NCBI GenBank assembly: GCA_910589265.1
Contig: CAJUTQ010000003.1
Span: forward strand, 1-64,000
Reading direction: 5' to 3'
Length of the DNA: 64,000 nucleotides
Origin: an uncultured Lachnospiraceae bacterium
GTDB lineage: Bacteria > Bacillota > Clostridia > Lachnospirales > Lachnospiraceae
The notes under the pieces are model-generated. The model was not told where the DNA came from and made no database searches. It was given only the letters and a program-made list of their open reading frames with translations. Each line of letters opens with the position of its first letter. Position 1 is the stretch's first letter. The position numbers and the translations under genes are program-made. This document shows positions 1 through 9,380 of the stretch, one piece after another.

Positions 1-51
1 GTGGTAATCTTCCCTGTTTTGGACTATAATATTTATCGGTATTATTCATAG
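1..51 (+). CDS. C-terminal end of an unidentified gene (partial)
   Basis: Reading frame 1 is open from the first base to a TAG at 49-51 (16 codons, hydrophobic and aromatic). It is followed 24 bases later by a strong rightward terminator, which suggests the tail of a rightward gene that starts outside the window. No family can be named from so short a piece, and a chance open frame is possible. Confidence 0.3.
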   Translation: MVIFPVLDYNIYRYYS

Positions 52-75
52 CAGAATTATTATACCAAACAAAGA

Positions 76-116
76 AGAACGCTTCCAGGTATGATGCCTA
101 AAAGCGTTCTTTTTTC
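76..116 (+). terminator. Intrinsic terminator
   Basis: Inverted repeat AGAACGCTT / AAGCGTTCT (76-84 and 102-110) followed by a run of six T. It would end the rightward transcript entering from the left edge. Confidence 0.8.
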
Positions 117-213
117 ATAGGACTTTTTTCACAGCCCCTTTGATTTGTCTTAAATTACTTTATTATTCTTCTCCTATTGAGATTGCCAATATTTACAGCA
201 CTAATTTTAATAT

Positions 214-1155
214 TTACATTACATTCACTGGTTTTCCTTTTATCCATTGCTTTACATTATCAAATACAATAGCTGCTCTTTTCTCAAGAGCTTCCTTCGT
301 AGCAAAAGCTACATGGGGAGTGGCAAAAAGATTAGGCGCCCCAAAAAGTGGGTGATTAGAAGGTATAGGCGGTTCCATCTCAAAAACATCCACTCCTGCT
401 CCTGCAATCTTCCCCTTTTTTAGTGCATCTGCCAAGTCTTCACTATTTACGATTGATCCCCTTGCTGTATTTATGAGAATGGCTTCTTCTTTCATTAACT
501 GAAGTTCTTTTTTTCCAATCATATGTTTTGTCTCCTCATTTAGGGGGAGGTGCAAAGAGACAATGTCACATGTTTTTAACAGCTCTTCCTTAGAAACATT
601 TTTTACTCCCTGTATTTGTTTTGGAGTTCTAGAATATGTATAAACCTGACATCCAAATACCTTTGCTATATTTATGACTCTCTGCCCAATAGCTCCTGTT
701 CCTATTACGCCAAACTTTTTGCCCTCAAGCTCATATCCAACCAACCCTTCCTTTGTTCCCTCCTCCCTTACTATTCTATTACATGCAATCAAATTTCTAT
801 ATATAGCAAATATCATACCAAATACAAGATCAGCCACTGCACAGTTTGAATATCCGGAACAATTGGAAACAGTAATTCCTCTTTCTCTGCAAGCATCCAT
901 TGCAATATGATCGATTCCAGTGAAAGCAACCGAAAGCATTTTTAATTTCTTGCATCCTTCAATTACTTGTCTGTTCATAGGAAGATTAGAGACAATCACT
1001 ACTTCTGCATCCTTCCCTCTTTCAATTAACGTTTTCGTATCAGTCACCCTTGTATCATAATATACAATTTCTACTCCTTCCCCTAGAGCTTTTGTTGCCT
1101 CCTTTAAAGCAATTTCCTCATCCACCCCTAATGGTTCTATAATGACTATTTTCAT
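214..1155 (-). CDS. D-isomer-specific 2-hydroxyacid dehydrogenase
   Basis: A 313-residue NAD-dependent oxidoreductase of the D-2-hydroxyacid dehydrogenase family, which interconverts 2-keto acids and D-2-hydroxyacids in the cytoplasm. The Rossmann motif GTGAIG lies at residues 152-157. The family's catalytic Arg (in NTARG), Glu (in the MEPP segment) and His (in ATPHVAF) are all present, and the length is normal. The sequence looks closer to the phosphoglycerate or hydroxypyruvate reductase-like branch than to D-lactate dehydrogenases, but the substrate cannot be fixed from sequence. The start ATG has an AAAGG-type ribosome binding site. It is divergent from the dedA-like gene. A second, different member of the family lies at 23854-24840. 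Confidence 0.9.
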   Translation of the reverse strand: MKIVIIEPLGVDEEIALKEATKALGEGVEIVYYDTRVTDTKTLIERGKDAEVVIVSNLPMNRQVIEGCKKLKMLSVAFTGIDHIAMDACRERGITVSNCSGYSNCAVADLVFGMIFAIYRNLIACNRIVREEGTKEGLVGYELEGKKFGVIGTGAIGQRVINIAKVFGCQVYTYSRTPKQIQGVKNVSKEELLKTCDIVSLHLPLNEETKHMIGKKELQLMKEEAILINTARGSIVNSEDLADALKKGKIAGAGVDVFEMEPPIPSNHPLFGAPNLFATPHVAFATKEALEKRAAIVFDNVKQWIKGKPVNVM

Positions 1156-1309
1156 TTTACACCAACCCTTTCCTTTTCCTTTACTATAACGAAAAACAGC
1201 CTTTCTGGCAATATTCTTCTTTTCCTTTATATACTGAGTTTGTCTTGTTTTGACAGTAATAAAGAAGTATTCTGCATAATATACTGTATAAAAATAAATC
1301 GAGGCGCTT

Positions 1310-1921
1310 ATGCATACTTGGATTATGGAAATTATGGATTCCTATGGCTACTGGGGCATCGCCCTTCTCATTGCTGTGGAAAATCTTTTTCCTCCCATTC
1401 CATCAGAGGTCATTCTTACCTTTGGCGGCTTTATGACTACCTATACTTCTATGAACGTGCCAGGAGTCGTTGTAGCTTCTACTGTGGGCTCTACCATTGG
1501 GGCCATTCTTTTATACCTAGCTGGCCGTCTAATAAATCCATTAAAACTACAAAACTTATTAGGAGGAAGATTAGGGAAAGTACTACATTTTAACAAAGAC
1601 GATATTGAAAACTCTATGGCCTGGTTTGAACGTCAAGGGAAATCCACAGTTTTTTTCTGTAGATGCATCCCTATTATTCGAAGTCTCATTTCCATTCCTG
1701 CTGGTATGTCCCAAATGAAGCTTCGTATCTTTCTACCGCTTACTATAGGGGGAAGTACAGTTTGGAATACCCTTCTTGTAGGGGCTGGAGCAGCTGCTGG
1801 GGCTTCCTGGGAAAAAGTACTAGATGCCATGGACACCTATTCCACTATTGCCTTTCTTATTGTGGGATTAGGCGCCTTCTTTTTTGTATTTTTTACATAC
1901 AGAAATAGATTTCGAAAATAA
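1310..1921 (+). CDS. DedA-family membrane protein
   Basis: A 203-residue polytopic membrane protein of the DedA/SNARE-associated family (VTT fold), implicated in undecaprenyl-phosphate or phospholipid flipping across the cytoplasmic membrane. The early segment ENLFPPIPSEV and the internal FFCRCIPIIRSLISIPAGM region are the conserved membrane-embedded family motifs. A hydrophobic C-terminal helix is followed by a basic tail. GAGG lies five bases before the ATG. The start is internal to a longer overlapping frame that does not look coding. The gene is monocistronic, with a small hairpin at 1970-1988. Confidence 0.92.
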   Translation: MHTWIMEIMDSYGYWGIALLIAVENLFPPIPSEVILTFGGFMTTYTSMNVPGVVVASTVGSTIGAILLYLAGRLINPLKLQNLLGGRLGKVLHFNKDDIENSMAWFERQGKSTVFFCRCIPIIRSLISIPAGMSQMKLRIFLPLTIGGSTVWNTLLVGAGAAAGASWEKVLDAMDTYSTIAFLIVGLGAFFFVFFTYRNRFRK

Positions 1922-2045
1922 AAAATTTTTGAAAAGCACATTCTAACCATTGCCATAGATGTTACCCCTCTTACTGCCTGGAAGTAAGAAGAATAACTTT
2001 TCCCTAAACAGCATAAAATGAAAAAAAAATATATTGGTGAATCTC

Positions 2046-2621
2046 ATGCTAAATTACATTTGGGGATTTATGATTATTGTAGGGATTCTTTTTGGAGCAC
2101 TCAACGGAACGATTCCAGATATTACAGACGCTGCTCTCAACTCTGCAAAAGATGCTGTAACATTATGTATCACTATGACTGGTGTCATGTCTCTTTGGGT
2201 TGGACTTATGGAAATTGCAAAAAATACTGGTCTCATAAGTAGCATAACAAAAAAAATACAACCTTTTATTGACTTTATGTTTCCTAATATTCCAAAAGGT
2301 CATATAGCGAGAGAACATATTTCAACAAATATTATTGCCAATGTCCTTGGTCTTGGATGGGCAGCTACTCCTGCAGGATTAAAGGCAATGGAAGCCTTAC
2401 AGGAATTAAATAAAGGCAGGAAAACAGCAAGCACGGAAATGTGCACATTTTTAATTATAAACATTTCCTCCCTTCAACTCATTCCAGTAAATGTGATCGC
2501 TTATCGAAGTCAGTATGGCTCTGTAAACCCTGTAGGCATTGTAGGTCCGGCTCTTCTAGCAACGATTTGCTCTACTCTGGCAGGGATTCTCTTTGCCAAA
2601 ATTATGGCGGTGAAAAAATAA
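2046..2621 (+). CDS. spmA: Spore maturation protein A
   Basis: A membrane protein of the nucleoside recognition/Gate family that acts with SpmB in forespore core dehydration. About 191 residues, several transmembrane helices, starting MLNYIWG. I chose the ATG at 2046 because GGTGA lies five bases upstream. A TTG at 2034 would add four residues but has no ribosome binding site. The stop overlaps the next start by one base (TAATG), so the two genes are translationally coupled. Together with the other sporulation genes it marks the organism as an endospore former. Confidence 0.93.
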   Translation: MLNYIWGFMIIVGILFGALNGTIPDITDAALNSAKDAVTLCITMTGVMSLWVGLMEIAKNTGLISSITKKIQPFIDFMFPNIPKGHIAREHISTNIIANVLGLGWAATPAGLKAMEALQELNKGRKTASTEMCTFLIINISSLQLIPVNVIAYRSQYGSVNPVGIVGPALLATICSTLAGILFAKIMAVKK

Positions 2622-3145
2622 TGCATATTTTATATTATATTTCTGAATTGATGATTCCTCTTATTATTTTTTATATTGTAGGCTATGGAATTATTGTAAA
2701 AGCAAATATTTATGATGATTTTGTCAAAGGAGCTGCTGATGGTTTTAAAACTGTGATACAAATTATGCCTACTCTCATTGGACTCATGGTTGCTGTAGGA
2801 ATACTTCGCGCTTCTGGATTTCTTGAATTTATTAGTACATATATTGGAATTTTTACAAATAAAATCTCCTTTCCTGCTGAGCTTGTTCCTTTAAGTCTTA
2901 TAAGAATGTTTTCTTCTTCTGCAGCAACAGGAATTGTTCTGGATATTTTTCAGGAGTTCGGCCCAGACTCTAAAATTGGCACAATGGCCTCTATTATTGT
3001 CAGCTGTACAGAGTCTTGTTTTTATACAATGTCTGTTTATTTTGTAGCCGCTAAAGTAACAAAAAGCCGCTATACACTAGCAGGAGCTATATTAGCAACT
3101 GCTGCCGGCATAGGGGCAAGTGTCTTTCTTACAAATAAGATGTAA
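2621..3145 (+). CDS. spmB: Spore maturation protein B
   Basis: A 174-residue membrane protein and partner of SpmA, of the same Gate-domain superfamily. It begins MHILYYISEL at an ATG that overlaps the spmA stop, with a GGCGGTG ribosome binding site inside the end of spmA. The segments around MPTLIGLMVAVG and RMFSSSAATG are typical of the family. The same frame is open for 180 bases upstream inside spmA, but that part is out of frame with spmA and lacks family similarity. The gene converges on the histidine kinase gene to its right. Confidence 0.93.
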   Translation: MHILYYISELMIPLIIFYIVGYGIIVKANIYDDFVKGAADGFKTVIQIMPTLIGLMVAVGILRASGFLEFISTYIGIFTNKISFPAELVPLSLIRMFSSSAATGIVLDIFQEFGPDSKIGTMASIIVSCTESCFYTMSVYFVAAKVTKSRYTLAGAILATAAGIGASVFLTNKM

Positions 3146-3328
3146 TGAGAAGAGGAAAAATGACAGATAAAGGAAATTTTCTATTTTATATAAGGTATGG
3201 TGCTGTCCTCAATAGTGATTGAATAATCATATTTGGGGCAGCATCTATGTTCTCCTTCAATTTTTCATAGTTACTAATTACGTTCTTTTCCTTTGTACAA
3301 TTTTACTAAAATGCCATATGCTATTCTT

Positions 3329-4228
3329 TCATATTTCAATATCTGGAAAGAATATATAGATACTTAACCTATCGTTTTCATATTTCGCTGATATTCTTCC
3401 ATTCATCTGTTCAATCAATGTTTTGGAAATTGCCAACCCTAATCCTGTTGACTTTCGAGCAGCTTCTACTGTATAAAAGCGGTCAAACAGCTTACCTACT
3501 TGTACCCCATCCAATCCAGAAGCCCTATTGGAAAACAGGATCTCTCCATTATCTGACAAAGTAATCTTCAAATCACCATCACTGTATTTTATAGCATTAC
3601 TCAATAGATTAGAAAACACACGGGATAAGGCGAAAGGGTCAAGCATTCGCACAACCTTCGTTTTAGATATCTCTATCTCAGGCACAATGTTTCCCTCCTT
3701 CAAGATAGTATAAAATGCGGCAATACTTTCCTCCAACACACTGTTAATAATAACCTGTTCACAAATATCACTATTTTTCGTCGAGGTAATAACAGAATAT
3801 CGAAAAAGCTCCTCGGTAAGTGCAATCAATGTTTCTGCTCGTTCTTTCATTACCTGGATATACCGACTAACTGTCTTGGACTTTTCTTCCCGCTCTAATA
3901 AATCTAAATATCCGCAAATAGCTGTAAGTGGCGTTCGCAAATCATGGGAGATATTTGTGACTGCATTTTTAAGCTCCAAATCTCCCTGCTGAAACTTATG
4001 ACGCTCTGTGCGGAGTTTTCGAAGCTGCTTATTAATAGTATTTGCCAAATGAAGCATATGCCGATCACTGCTGGAAATATCAATTAATGTATTGGTATCG
4101 GTTATAAGTCTATCCATAAAGGCTCTTTCGATTTCCTTTACTGTTTTTTTTAAAAGGTAGATTTTTATAAGCAAAACAATGATAATTATAAATAAAATGC
4201 CCATTGATATCCATAACCATCGTTCCAT
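3329..4228 (-). CDS. Sensor histidine kinase (ABC-transporter-linked)
   Basis: A 299-residue membrane histidine kinase with one or two hydrophobic stretches at residues 5-27 and no extracellular sensor domain. The HisKA box NISHDLRTPLTA has the phospho-accepting His at about residue 95. The HATPase N, G1 and G2 boxes (LSNAIKYS, ASGLDGV, STGLGLAIS) follow. It is the last gene of a four-gene leftward operon: response regulator, ABC ATPase, ABC permease, kinase. In Firmicutes such small kinases beside an ABC exporter usually serve sensing of, and resistance to, cell-envelope antimicrobials such as lantibiotics or bacitracin. That role is inferred from context. Confidence 0.9.
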   Translation of the reverse strand: MERWLWISMGILFIIIIVLLIKIYLLKKTVKEIERAFMDRLITDTNTLIDISSSDRHMLHLANTINKQLRKLRTERHKFQQGDLELKNAVTNISHDLRTPLTAICGYLDLLEREEKSKTVSRYIQVMKERAETLIALTEELFRYSVITSTKNSDICEQVIINSVLEESIAAFYTILKEGNIVPEIEISKTKVVRMLDPFALSRVFSNLLSNAIKYSDGDLKITLSDNGEILFSNRASGLDGVQVGKLFDRFYTVEAARKSTGLGLAISKTLIEQMNGRISAKYENDRLSIYIFFPDIEI

Positions 4229-4238
4229 AATTCTCTCC

Positions 4239-5066
4239 CTATTTTAAGTCTTTCTTTTTAAAATAGTATAGACCAATACCTGTTGTCAGCCCAATTATAA
4301 TGAAGGAATAAACAGGAAGTAAAGGTAAATTTACAGCTTCTAATGATGTACATTGAATTGCCTGTCCACCAGGGATAATATCATAGAGAGTCTGGACAGC
4401 CTCTCTCTTTTCTCCCTCTAAATAATAGGGATTTAGCTCTTGTGAAGCAATAGGAATATTTTTTTCATCTAATATATAAATGGGAATTACTTTAGGTGCA
4501 TTCAGCAAGCTGTTTAAATAAGCGCCTATAAACAATAATCCAAAAGCAAGGAGTATGCAACTTACAGCTGTTAGTGCCTTGTTATGATTTAACATAGAAA
4601 TCAAAGTGAAAATTGAAGAAAAAGCAACAGAAAGCATAAACACAGTCATTGTAAATAAAAAGACTAATTCAATATTTATTTTAAAAAAACCAAGGAGGGG
4701 AATTCCCAAACATAGATACGGCAGAAAGAACATAACACACATGGCAATACCTACGAATGCAGAGGTAACAAAGTTTGATAAATAAATAGAAGTTCTCTTT
4801 TGACCAGTTACTATTTTATTTCTAATAGTTTCATCGCTGTATTCTGTACCAATAAACAAACTGCAAAATATGGACATTAGAATGCCAATGAAAAGTGCAC
4901 AGGCAAAAAATCCGTTGTCTATATGATGGACAGCCCCTGTTTCTTTCATATCCATATATCTATCTATGGGAAAATGTATTCCTGCTGCTAGCATAATTCC
5001 CATACCTATCCAGAAGAACTTCATTTTTCTCAAACGGATGAAATTTGCAGATAATAGTTTACTCAT
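4239..5066 (-). CDS. ABC transporter permease (ABC-2 / lantibiotic-immunity-like)
   Basis: A 275-residue integral membrane subunit with about six predicted transmembrane helices: one near the start, one around the GILMSIFCSLFIGTEYS segment, three in the middle and one before the lysine-rich C-terminus. The motif IGTEYSDETIRNKIV just after the second helix is typical of ABC-2 permeases of the BcrB/lantibiotic-immunity type. The start overlaps the upstream ATPase gene by eight bases, with GGAGG ahead of the ATG. It is probably the export or self-protection channel partnered with that ATPase. The substrate is unknown. Confidence 0.88.
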   Translation of the reverse strand: MSKLLSANFIRLRKMKFFWIGMGIMLAAGIHFPIDRYMDMKETGAVHHIDNGFFACALFIGILMSIFCSLFIGTEYSDETIRNKIVTGQKRTSIYLSNFVTSAFVGIAMCVMFFLPYLCLGIPLLGFFKINIELVFLFTMTVFMLSVAFSSIFTLISMLNHNKALTAVSCILLAFGLLFIGAYLNSLLNAPKVIPIYILDEKNIPIASQELNPYYLEGEKREAVQTLYDIIPGGQAIQCTSLEAVNLPLLPVYSFIIIGLTTGIGLYYFKKKDLK

Positions 5067-5973
5067 GGCTCTTACCTCCTACTAAGCTGACATAATAACT
5101 TTCCAAGCTTTCATCTCGCTCCTGTATAGAAATAACTTCACAGTTTTCCTTTGCCAAGGCAAGGCTCAGACTGGAAACATGAATTTTTGCATATACATCA
5201 GCCGTTTTTTGAGAAAGTATTTTGTATTCCACATTCATTCCTTCCAATACATGGGACAAAGCCTGTACATTGGTTACTTCAAGGCGGGCACATTTGCGGC
5301 AGATAGCATCTAATTCCTCCCTGCTGATTTCTTTTATGAGTTGCCCTTTATCAATAAAGCCATAATGTGTTGCAACTTTTGACAGTTCATCAAGGATATG
5401 ACTGGAAATCAAGAATGTAATTTGTTGTTCCTTATTCAGTTTTAATATTAACTCTCTCATTTCAATAATTCCCTGGGGATCAAGACCATTGACTGGCTCA
5501 TCTAAGACTAAAAGATCTGGATCGCCAACTAGAGCAATGGCAATACCTAATCTTTGGCGCATGCCAAGAGAGAAGTTTTTTGCTTTCTTCCTTCCCGTAT
5601 TTTCCAATCCTACTAATTTCAGAATATCGTTAAGCCCTTCAAAGGAGGGAAGCCCTATAATGCGATATTGTATTTTAAGATTATCCTCTGCCGTCATATC
5701 AAGATATATAGACGGAGTTTCTATAACCGACCCCATTCTTCTGCGTGACTTCAAAATATCTTTGTCCTTATTTTTCCTGCCAAACAGAGTATATTCCCCA
5801 GATGTAGGCTCTTGCAAACCACAAATCAGGCGAATAAGCGTTGTCTTTCCAGCACCATTTTTTCCTACAAAACCATAAATTCCTCCCTTGGGAACATTCA
5901 TAGATAATCCATTTAACGCTTTATAATTTTTGTATTTTTTACATAAAGTGTTTGCTCTAAGAACATAATCCAT
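5059..5973 (-). CDS. ABC transporter ATP-binding protein
   Basis: A 304-residue ABC ATPase of the antibiotic/lantibiotic exporter type. It has Walker A GKNGAGKTT near residue 38, signature LGMRQRLG, Walker B DLLVLDEP followed by VNGLDPQG, and the switch His in ISSHIL. A C-terminal extension of about 90 residues is typical of the BcrA/YxlF-like subfamily. A strong AAGGAGGT ribosome binding site precedes the ATG. It lies 89 bases downstream of the response regulator gene and overlaps the permease gene, so the four genes are probably cotranscribed. Confidence 0.92.
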   Translation of the reverse strand: MDYVLRANTLCKKYKNYKALNGLSMNVPKGGIYGFVGKNGAGKTTLIRLICGLQEPTSGEYTLFGRKNKDKDILKSRRRMGSVIETPSIYLDMTAEDNLKIQYRIIGLPSFEGLNDILKLVGLENTGRKKAKNFSLGMRQRLGIAIALVGDPDLLVLDEPVNGLDPQGIIEMRELILKLNKEQQITFLISSHILDELSKVATHYGFIDKGQLIKEISREELDAICRKCARLEVTNVQALSHVLEGMNVEYKILSQKTADVYAKIHVSSLSLALAKENCEVISIQERDESLESYYVSLVGGKSHE

Positions 5974-6062
5974 AAATTTAACCTCCTTTTCAATGATACA
6001 GACATTATATCTGCAAATAGTAAAGAAAAGGGTAAAGAGATCCGTAAAGAAATAGTAAATAT

Positions 6063-6728
6063 TTATTCTGTCCTCATCTTAAAACCAATTCCCCAAACTG
6101 CTTCAATATAATCTTTATCACTTACCTCTCGAAGTTTTTTTCGCAAATTGCTAACATGCATTTTCAAGGAGCTTTCTGTGCAATCAGGCGTATCTTCACT
6201 GATACGGTCTAAAAGTAAGGATTTTGTAAGAACCTGTGCAGGATTTTTCATGAGAAGTTTTAAAATGGCATACTCTGTCCTTGTTAATTTTATCTCTATA
6301 TTATGAATGCTTACTACATGGGTATCCATATTAAGGATCATATCATCAAATGTCAGTACAGAAGGGGCAGACATGTCTGCCCTATTTCTAATATGTACGG
6401 AAATTCTGGCTAACAGCTCTTTCATGTTAAAGGGTTTTGTTACATAATCTACTGCGCCTCCAAGGAGTAAATCTACTTTGTTATCAATATCTACTTTAGC
6501 GCTTAGAACGATAACTGGTATTCCCCTAATTTGTGGCAAAACTTCTTCGCCATTTAGCCCTGGCAGCATTAAATCTAATAGTACAAGATCTGGCTTTGCA
6601 CTAGATAATACAAATAAGGCTTCTGTTCCAGAATAAGCCCGCAAAACACTATACCCCTCAATTGTCAATGTTTCCTCAAGCATATTTCCAATGTCTATAT
6701 CATCATCAATAATTAATACGTTTTTCAT
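6063..6728 (-). CDS. OmpR/PhoB-family response regulator
   Basis: A 221-residue transcription factor. The receiver domain has the acidic pair IDDD near residue 8, the phosphorylated Asp at about 52 (LLDLMLPG) and Lys in VTKPF. The C-terminal winged helix contains TRTEYAILKLL and ends KMRTE. It heads the leftward operon with the ABC exporter and kinase, so it very likely controls that exporter. It is divergent from another two-component pair, with 168 bases between them. Confidence 0.93.
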   Translation of the reverse strand: MKNVLIIDDDIDIGNMLEETLTIEGYSVLRAYSGTEALFVLSSAKPDLVLLDLMLPGLNGEEVLPQIRGIPVIVLSAKVDIDNKVDLLLGGAVDYVTKPFNMKELLARISVHIRNRADMSAPSVLTFDDMILNMDTHVVSIHNIEIKLTRTEYAILKLLMKNPAQVLTKSLLLDRISEDTPDCTESSLKMHVSNLRKKLREVSDKDYIEAVWGIGFKMRTE

Positions 6729-6896
6729 AATTATTCAACCCCATTTTCGTTTCTGTTTACTTTATATTTTGTATCAGCCTTCCTTGTCTTCCCCTTTCAT
6801 TTTATAAAATATAGATTTTGTATAAAATAGCCTTAAAATTGCCACAATTATATTTTATCATATAAAAAATTTTGGCAGAAAGAAGGATAAAACTAT

Positions 6897-7598
6897 ATGA
6901 CAGCTCCTGTCATGTTAATTGCAGATGATAATAAGCAAATTTGTTCTATTTTAGAAAACTATGCCAAGAAAGAAGGTTATCAGGTTATTCTTGCAAATGA
7001 TGGGGAACAAACCCTTTTCCAATGCCAAAAATACCATCCTTCTATTGTGCTGTTAGATGTCATGATGCCTAAAATAGATGGTTTTGAAGTTTGCCGCAAG
7101 CTTCGCAGTCAATCAGATGTCCCAATTATTATGATAACTGCTCGAGGTGAAGATTTTGAGAAAATAATGGGTTTAGATACAGGGGCAGACGATTATATTG
7201 TAAAACCCTTTTCCCCTGGAGAAGTTATGGCAAGGGTTCGGGCTGTATTAAGGCGGATTGAAAAAACAGAATCTCAGAAGGAAGGTGTTTGTTCTATTAA
7301 GGGCTTATCCATTGAATTAAGTAATTATTGTGTTACAATCGATGGTACGAAAATAGCATTGACAAAAAAAGAGGTAGATTTACTTTGGGTTCTTGCAACA
7401 AACCCAACAAAAGTCTTTTCCAGGGAAAACCTTTTGGACAGCTTGTGGGGTTATGATTACTATGGAGATTCCAGAACAGTTGATTCCCATATTAAAAGGC
7501 TGAGGGCAAAATTAGAAAAGGTTCCCCATCCCTTATGGGAAATTAAAACAGTCTGGGGAATAGGATATAAATTTGAGGTTTTGTCCCATGAAATCTAA
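6897..7598 (+). CDS. OmpR/PhoB-family response regulator
   Basis: A 233-residue response regulator. The receiver domain has the acidic pair ADDN near residue 10, Asp54 in LLDVMMP and the conserved KPFSPGE segment. The winged-helix DNA-binding domain ends in the WGIGYKF motif. The ATG at 6897 follows AGAAAGAAGG. The downstream kinase start lies within the last codons of this gene, indicating coupled translation of a cognate pair. No target gene is adjacent on the same strand, so the regulon is unknown. Confidence 0.93.
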   Translation: MTAPVMLIADDNKQICSILENYAKKEGYQVILANDGEQTLFQCQKYHPSIVLLDVMMPKIDGFEVCRKLRSQSDVPIIMITARGEDFEKIMGLDTGADDYIVKPFSPGEVMARVRAVLRRIEKTESQKEGVCSIKGLSIELSNYCVTIDGTKIALTKKEVDLLWVLATNPTKVFSRENLLDSLWGYDYYGDSRTVDSHIKRLRAKLEKVPHPLWEIKTVWGIGYKFEVLSHEI

Positions 7599-9069
7599 AA
7601 TTGTTTTAAAACTTACTCTTTATTTTGTCATTGCCCAGGTTTTATTTTCTTTTGTCCTTTGCTTTATTTTTATATTATTGTTCCGTAAACATACAATGGA
7701 AATTCACCAATTAGAATTAGAGACAAAAGCTGTCTCTATTGCAGGAATATTGTCAGAAACAAATTTTCTAGATTACCTCCCTAATGTGGATAATCCTTCT
7801 TACAAAGATGAACATTTCGATATGTTTTTTCTTTGTCTAGATCAAGTTGTTATGGCTGATGTTTGGATTATCAATAAGGATTTTAAACTTCTATCCCATC
7901 CTGATATTTGCTTAAGGGATATGCCTGAGAGTTCTAAAATAAGCATTCAAAAAGTTTTTCTTGGAGAGACTACCAATTGTGATGATTTTTCTTGTGTTTT
8001 GGGCACTCCCAGTTTAACAATAGGCACACCTATTTGGGACAAAGATGGGGGGATTGCCGCCGCCTTACTCCTCCACTCTCCTATTAGTGGAATTGATACC
8101 GCTGCCTCCCATGGATTTACTATTCTTATATCCAGCATTGCCATCGCTCTAGTATTCGCTATTATCTTTTCTGGACTTCTCTCTTATGGTCTGGCTAAAC
8201 CACTAAAGCGAATGGAGAATACAGCCCTTTTACTAGCAGAAGGAAATTACACTGTCAAAACGGGAGTACACAGAAAAGATGAGATAGGACAGCTGGCTAA
8301 AGTCATGGACCATTTGGCAGAACAACTAAATAAAGTTGATCAAGAAAGAACAAGATTAGAACAAATGAGACATGATTTTATTACAAATATTTCCCATGAA
8401 CTCCGTACTCCTGTTACTGTGCTTCGAGGCTCTATTGAATCCTTAATGGACAAAATTATTTCAAGCCCGGAAATGGTCATTCAATACTATGAGCAAATGT
8501 TAGCAGAAACTCTCCATATGGAAAGGCTTATAAATGATCTCTTAGATCTGTGCCGTCTTCAAAATGCGGAATTTCAACTAGACATGCACTTATTTTATCT
8601 AAGCGACATTGTAGCTGATGTTGGCCGATCTATGCGCCAGGCAGCAGGTGATAAATACGTATCTGTGACCGTTTCTGATAATGTAAAAGACTTTATATAT
8701 TATGGAGATTATAGACGTATCCGCCAAATGCTCATAATCATTATGGATAATGCCTTAAAATTTTCATCATCCAAACAGACCGTTTTCCTTTCCCTTCAAA
8801 AGAGAGAAGAAAATGCAGAAATTTCTATTTCTGATCACGGATGTGGAATTTTTCCAGAAGAGCTGCCTTTCATATTTGACCGTTTCTATAAATCAGACAA
8901 TGATAAGAACCGAAACGGGACTGGGCTTGGACTACCTATTGCTAGACAAATTGCCAACCGGCATAATATTGAAATAAAAGTTTCCAGCTGCTATAAAGAA
9001 GGAACTACCTTTGAACTACTATTTTCTAACAATAGCTACAAAAATATTTTCTTAGAAAGGGAGATGTAA
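7588..9069 (+). CDS. Sensor histidine kinase with extracytoplasmic sensor and HAMP
   Basis: About 493 residues. A first transmembrane helix near residues 7-32 is followed by an extracellular region of about 140 residues and a second helix containing FTILISSIAIALVFAII. Then come HAMP, HisKA (TNISHELRTPV, His near residue 265) and HATPase with N box MDNALKFS and G2 box GTGLGLPIA. I chose the ATG at 7588 because GAGG lies ten bases upstream. An upstream in-frame start at 7573 would lie inside the regulator gene without a ribosome binding site. Cognate to the regulator at 6897. Confidence 0.92.
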   Translation: MKSKIVLKLTLYFVIAQVLFSFVLCFIFILLFRKHTMEIHQLELETKAVSIAGILSETNFLDYLPNVDNPSYKDEHFDMFFLCLDQVVMADVWIINKDFKLLSHPDICLRDMPESSKISIQKVFLGETTNCDDFSCVLGTPSLTIGTPIWDKDGGIAAALLLHSPISGIDTAASHGFTILISSIAIALVFAIIFSGLLSYGLAKPLKRMENTALLLAEGNYTVKTGVHRKDEIGQLAKVMDHLAEQLNKVDQERTRLEQMRHDFITNISHELRTPVTVLRGSIESLMDKIISSPEMVIQYYEQMLAETLHMERLINDLLDLCRLQNAEFQLDMHLFYLSDIVADVGRSMRQAAGDKYVSVTVSDNVKDFIYYGDYRRIRQMLIIIMDNALKFSSSKQTVFLSLQKREENAEISISDHGCGIFPEELPFIFDRFYKSDNDKNRNGTGLGLPIARQIANRHNIEIKVSSCYKEGTTFELLFSNNSYKNIFLEREM

Positions 9070-9083
9070 AACAATAAATAAAC

Positions 9084-9142
9084 TGTCGTATTTTGTCATA
9101 TATTATATAAATAGATTCGTATGTCAACGTCGCAATACGACA
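9084..9142. repeat. 9-bp inverted repeat after the kinase gene
   Basis: TGTCGTATT (9084-9092) and AATACGACA (9134-9142) form a stem with a 41-base loop, 15 bases after the kinase stop. A weak T-rich tail follows, so it may act as a terminator or as a protein site. Confidence 0.4.
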
Positions 9143-9300
9143 TGTTTTATTTAACTTTTTGTTTATTTCTCCCCTTTTTTCCACTTTTTATAACTCATAA
9201 AACACTACATAAATTCACTTAAATAATACATACATTTCATACAAATAAAAAATAATTTTCATAATTTTATTATTTTTTTATAAATTTTTTTCAAATAGTA

Positions 9301-9329
9301 TTGATTTTCCAGTTTTTTACTGGTATAAT
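9301..9329 (+). promoter_or_regulatory. Sigma-A promoter of the abrB-type gene, with a spacer palindrome
   Basis: TTGATT (9301-9306) and TATAAT (9324-9329) are separated by exactly 17 bases. The spacer holds the perfect inverted repeat CCAGT-TTTTT-ACTGG (9309-9323), a good place for a repressor. The upstream 120 bases are strongly A/T-rich with T-tracts, as in autoregulated abrB-like promoters. Confidence 0.75.
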
Positions 9330-9380
9330 AAGGTCGTAATTTGTCAAACTATGTATAATAAAACACGGAGGATGAGAAAT

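Noticed and set aside
3181..3245. Imperfect hairpin between spmB and the kinase gene
   Set aside because: GCTGTCC / GGGGCAGC pairing is interrupted and lacks a T run on either strand, so I did not call it a terminator.
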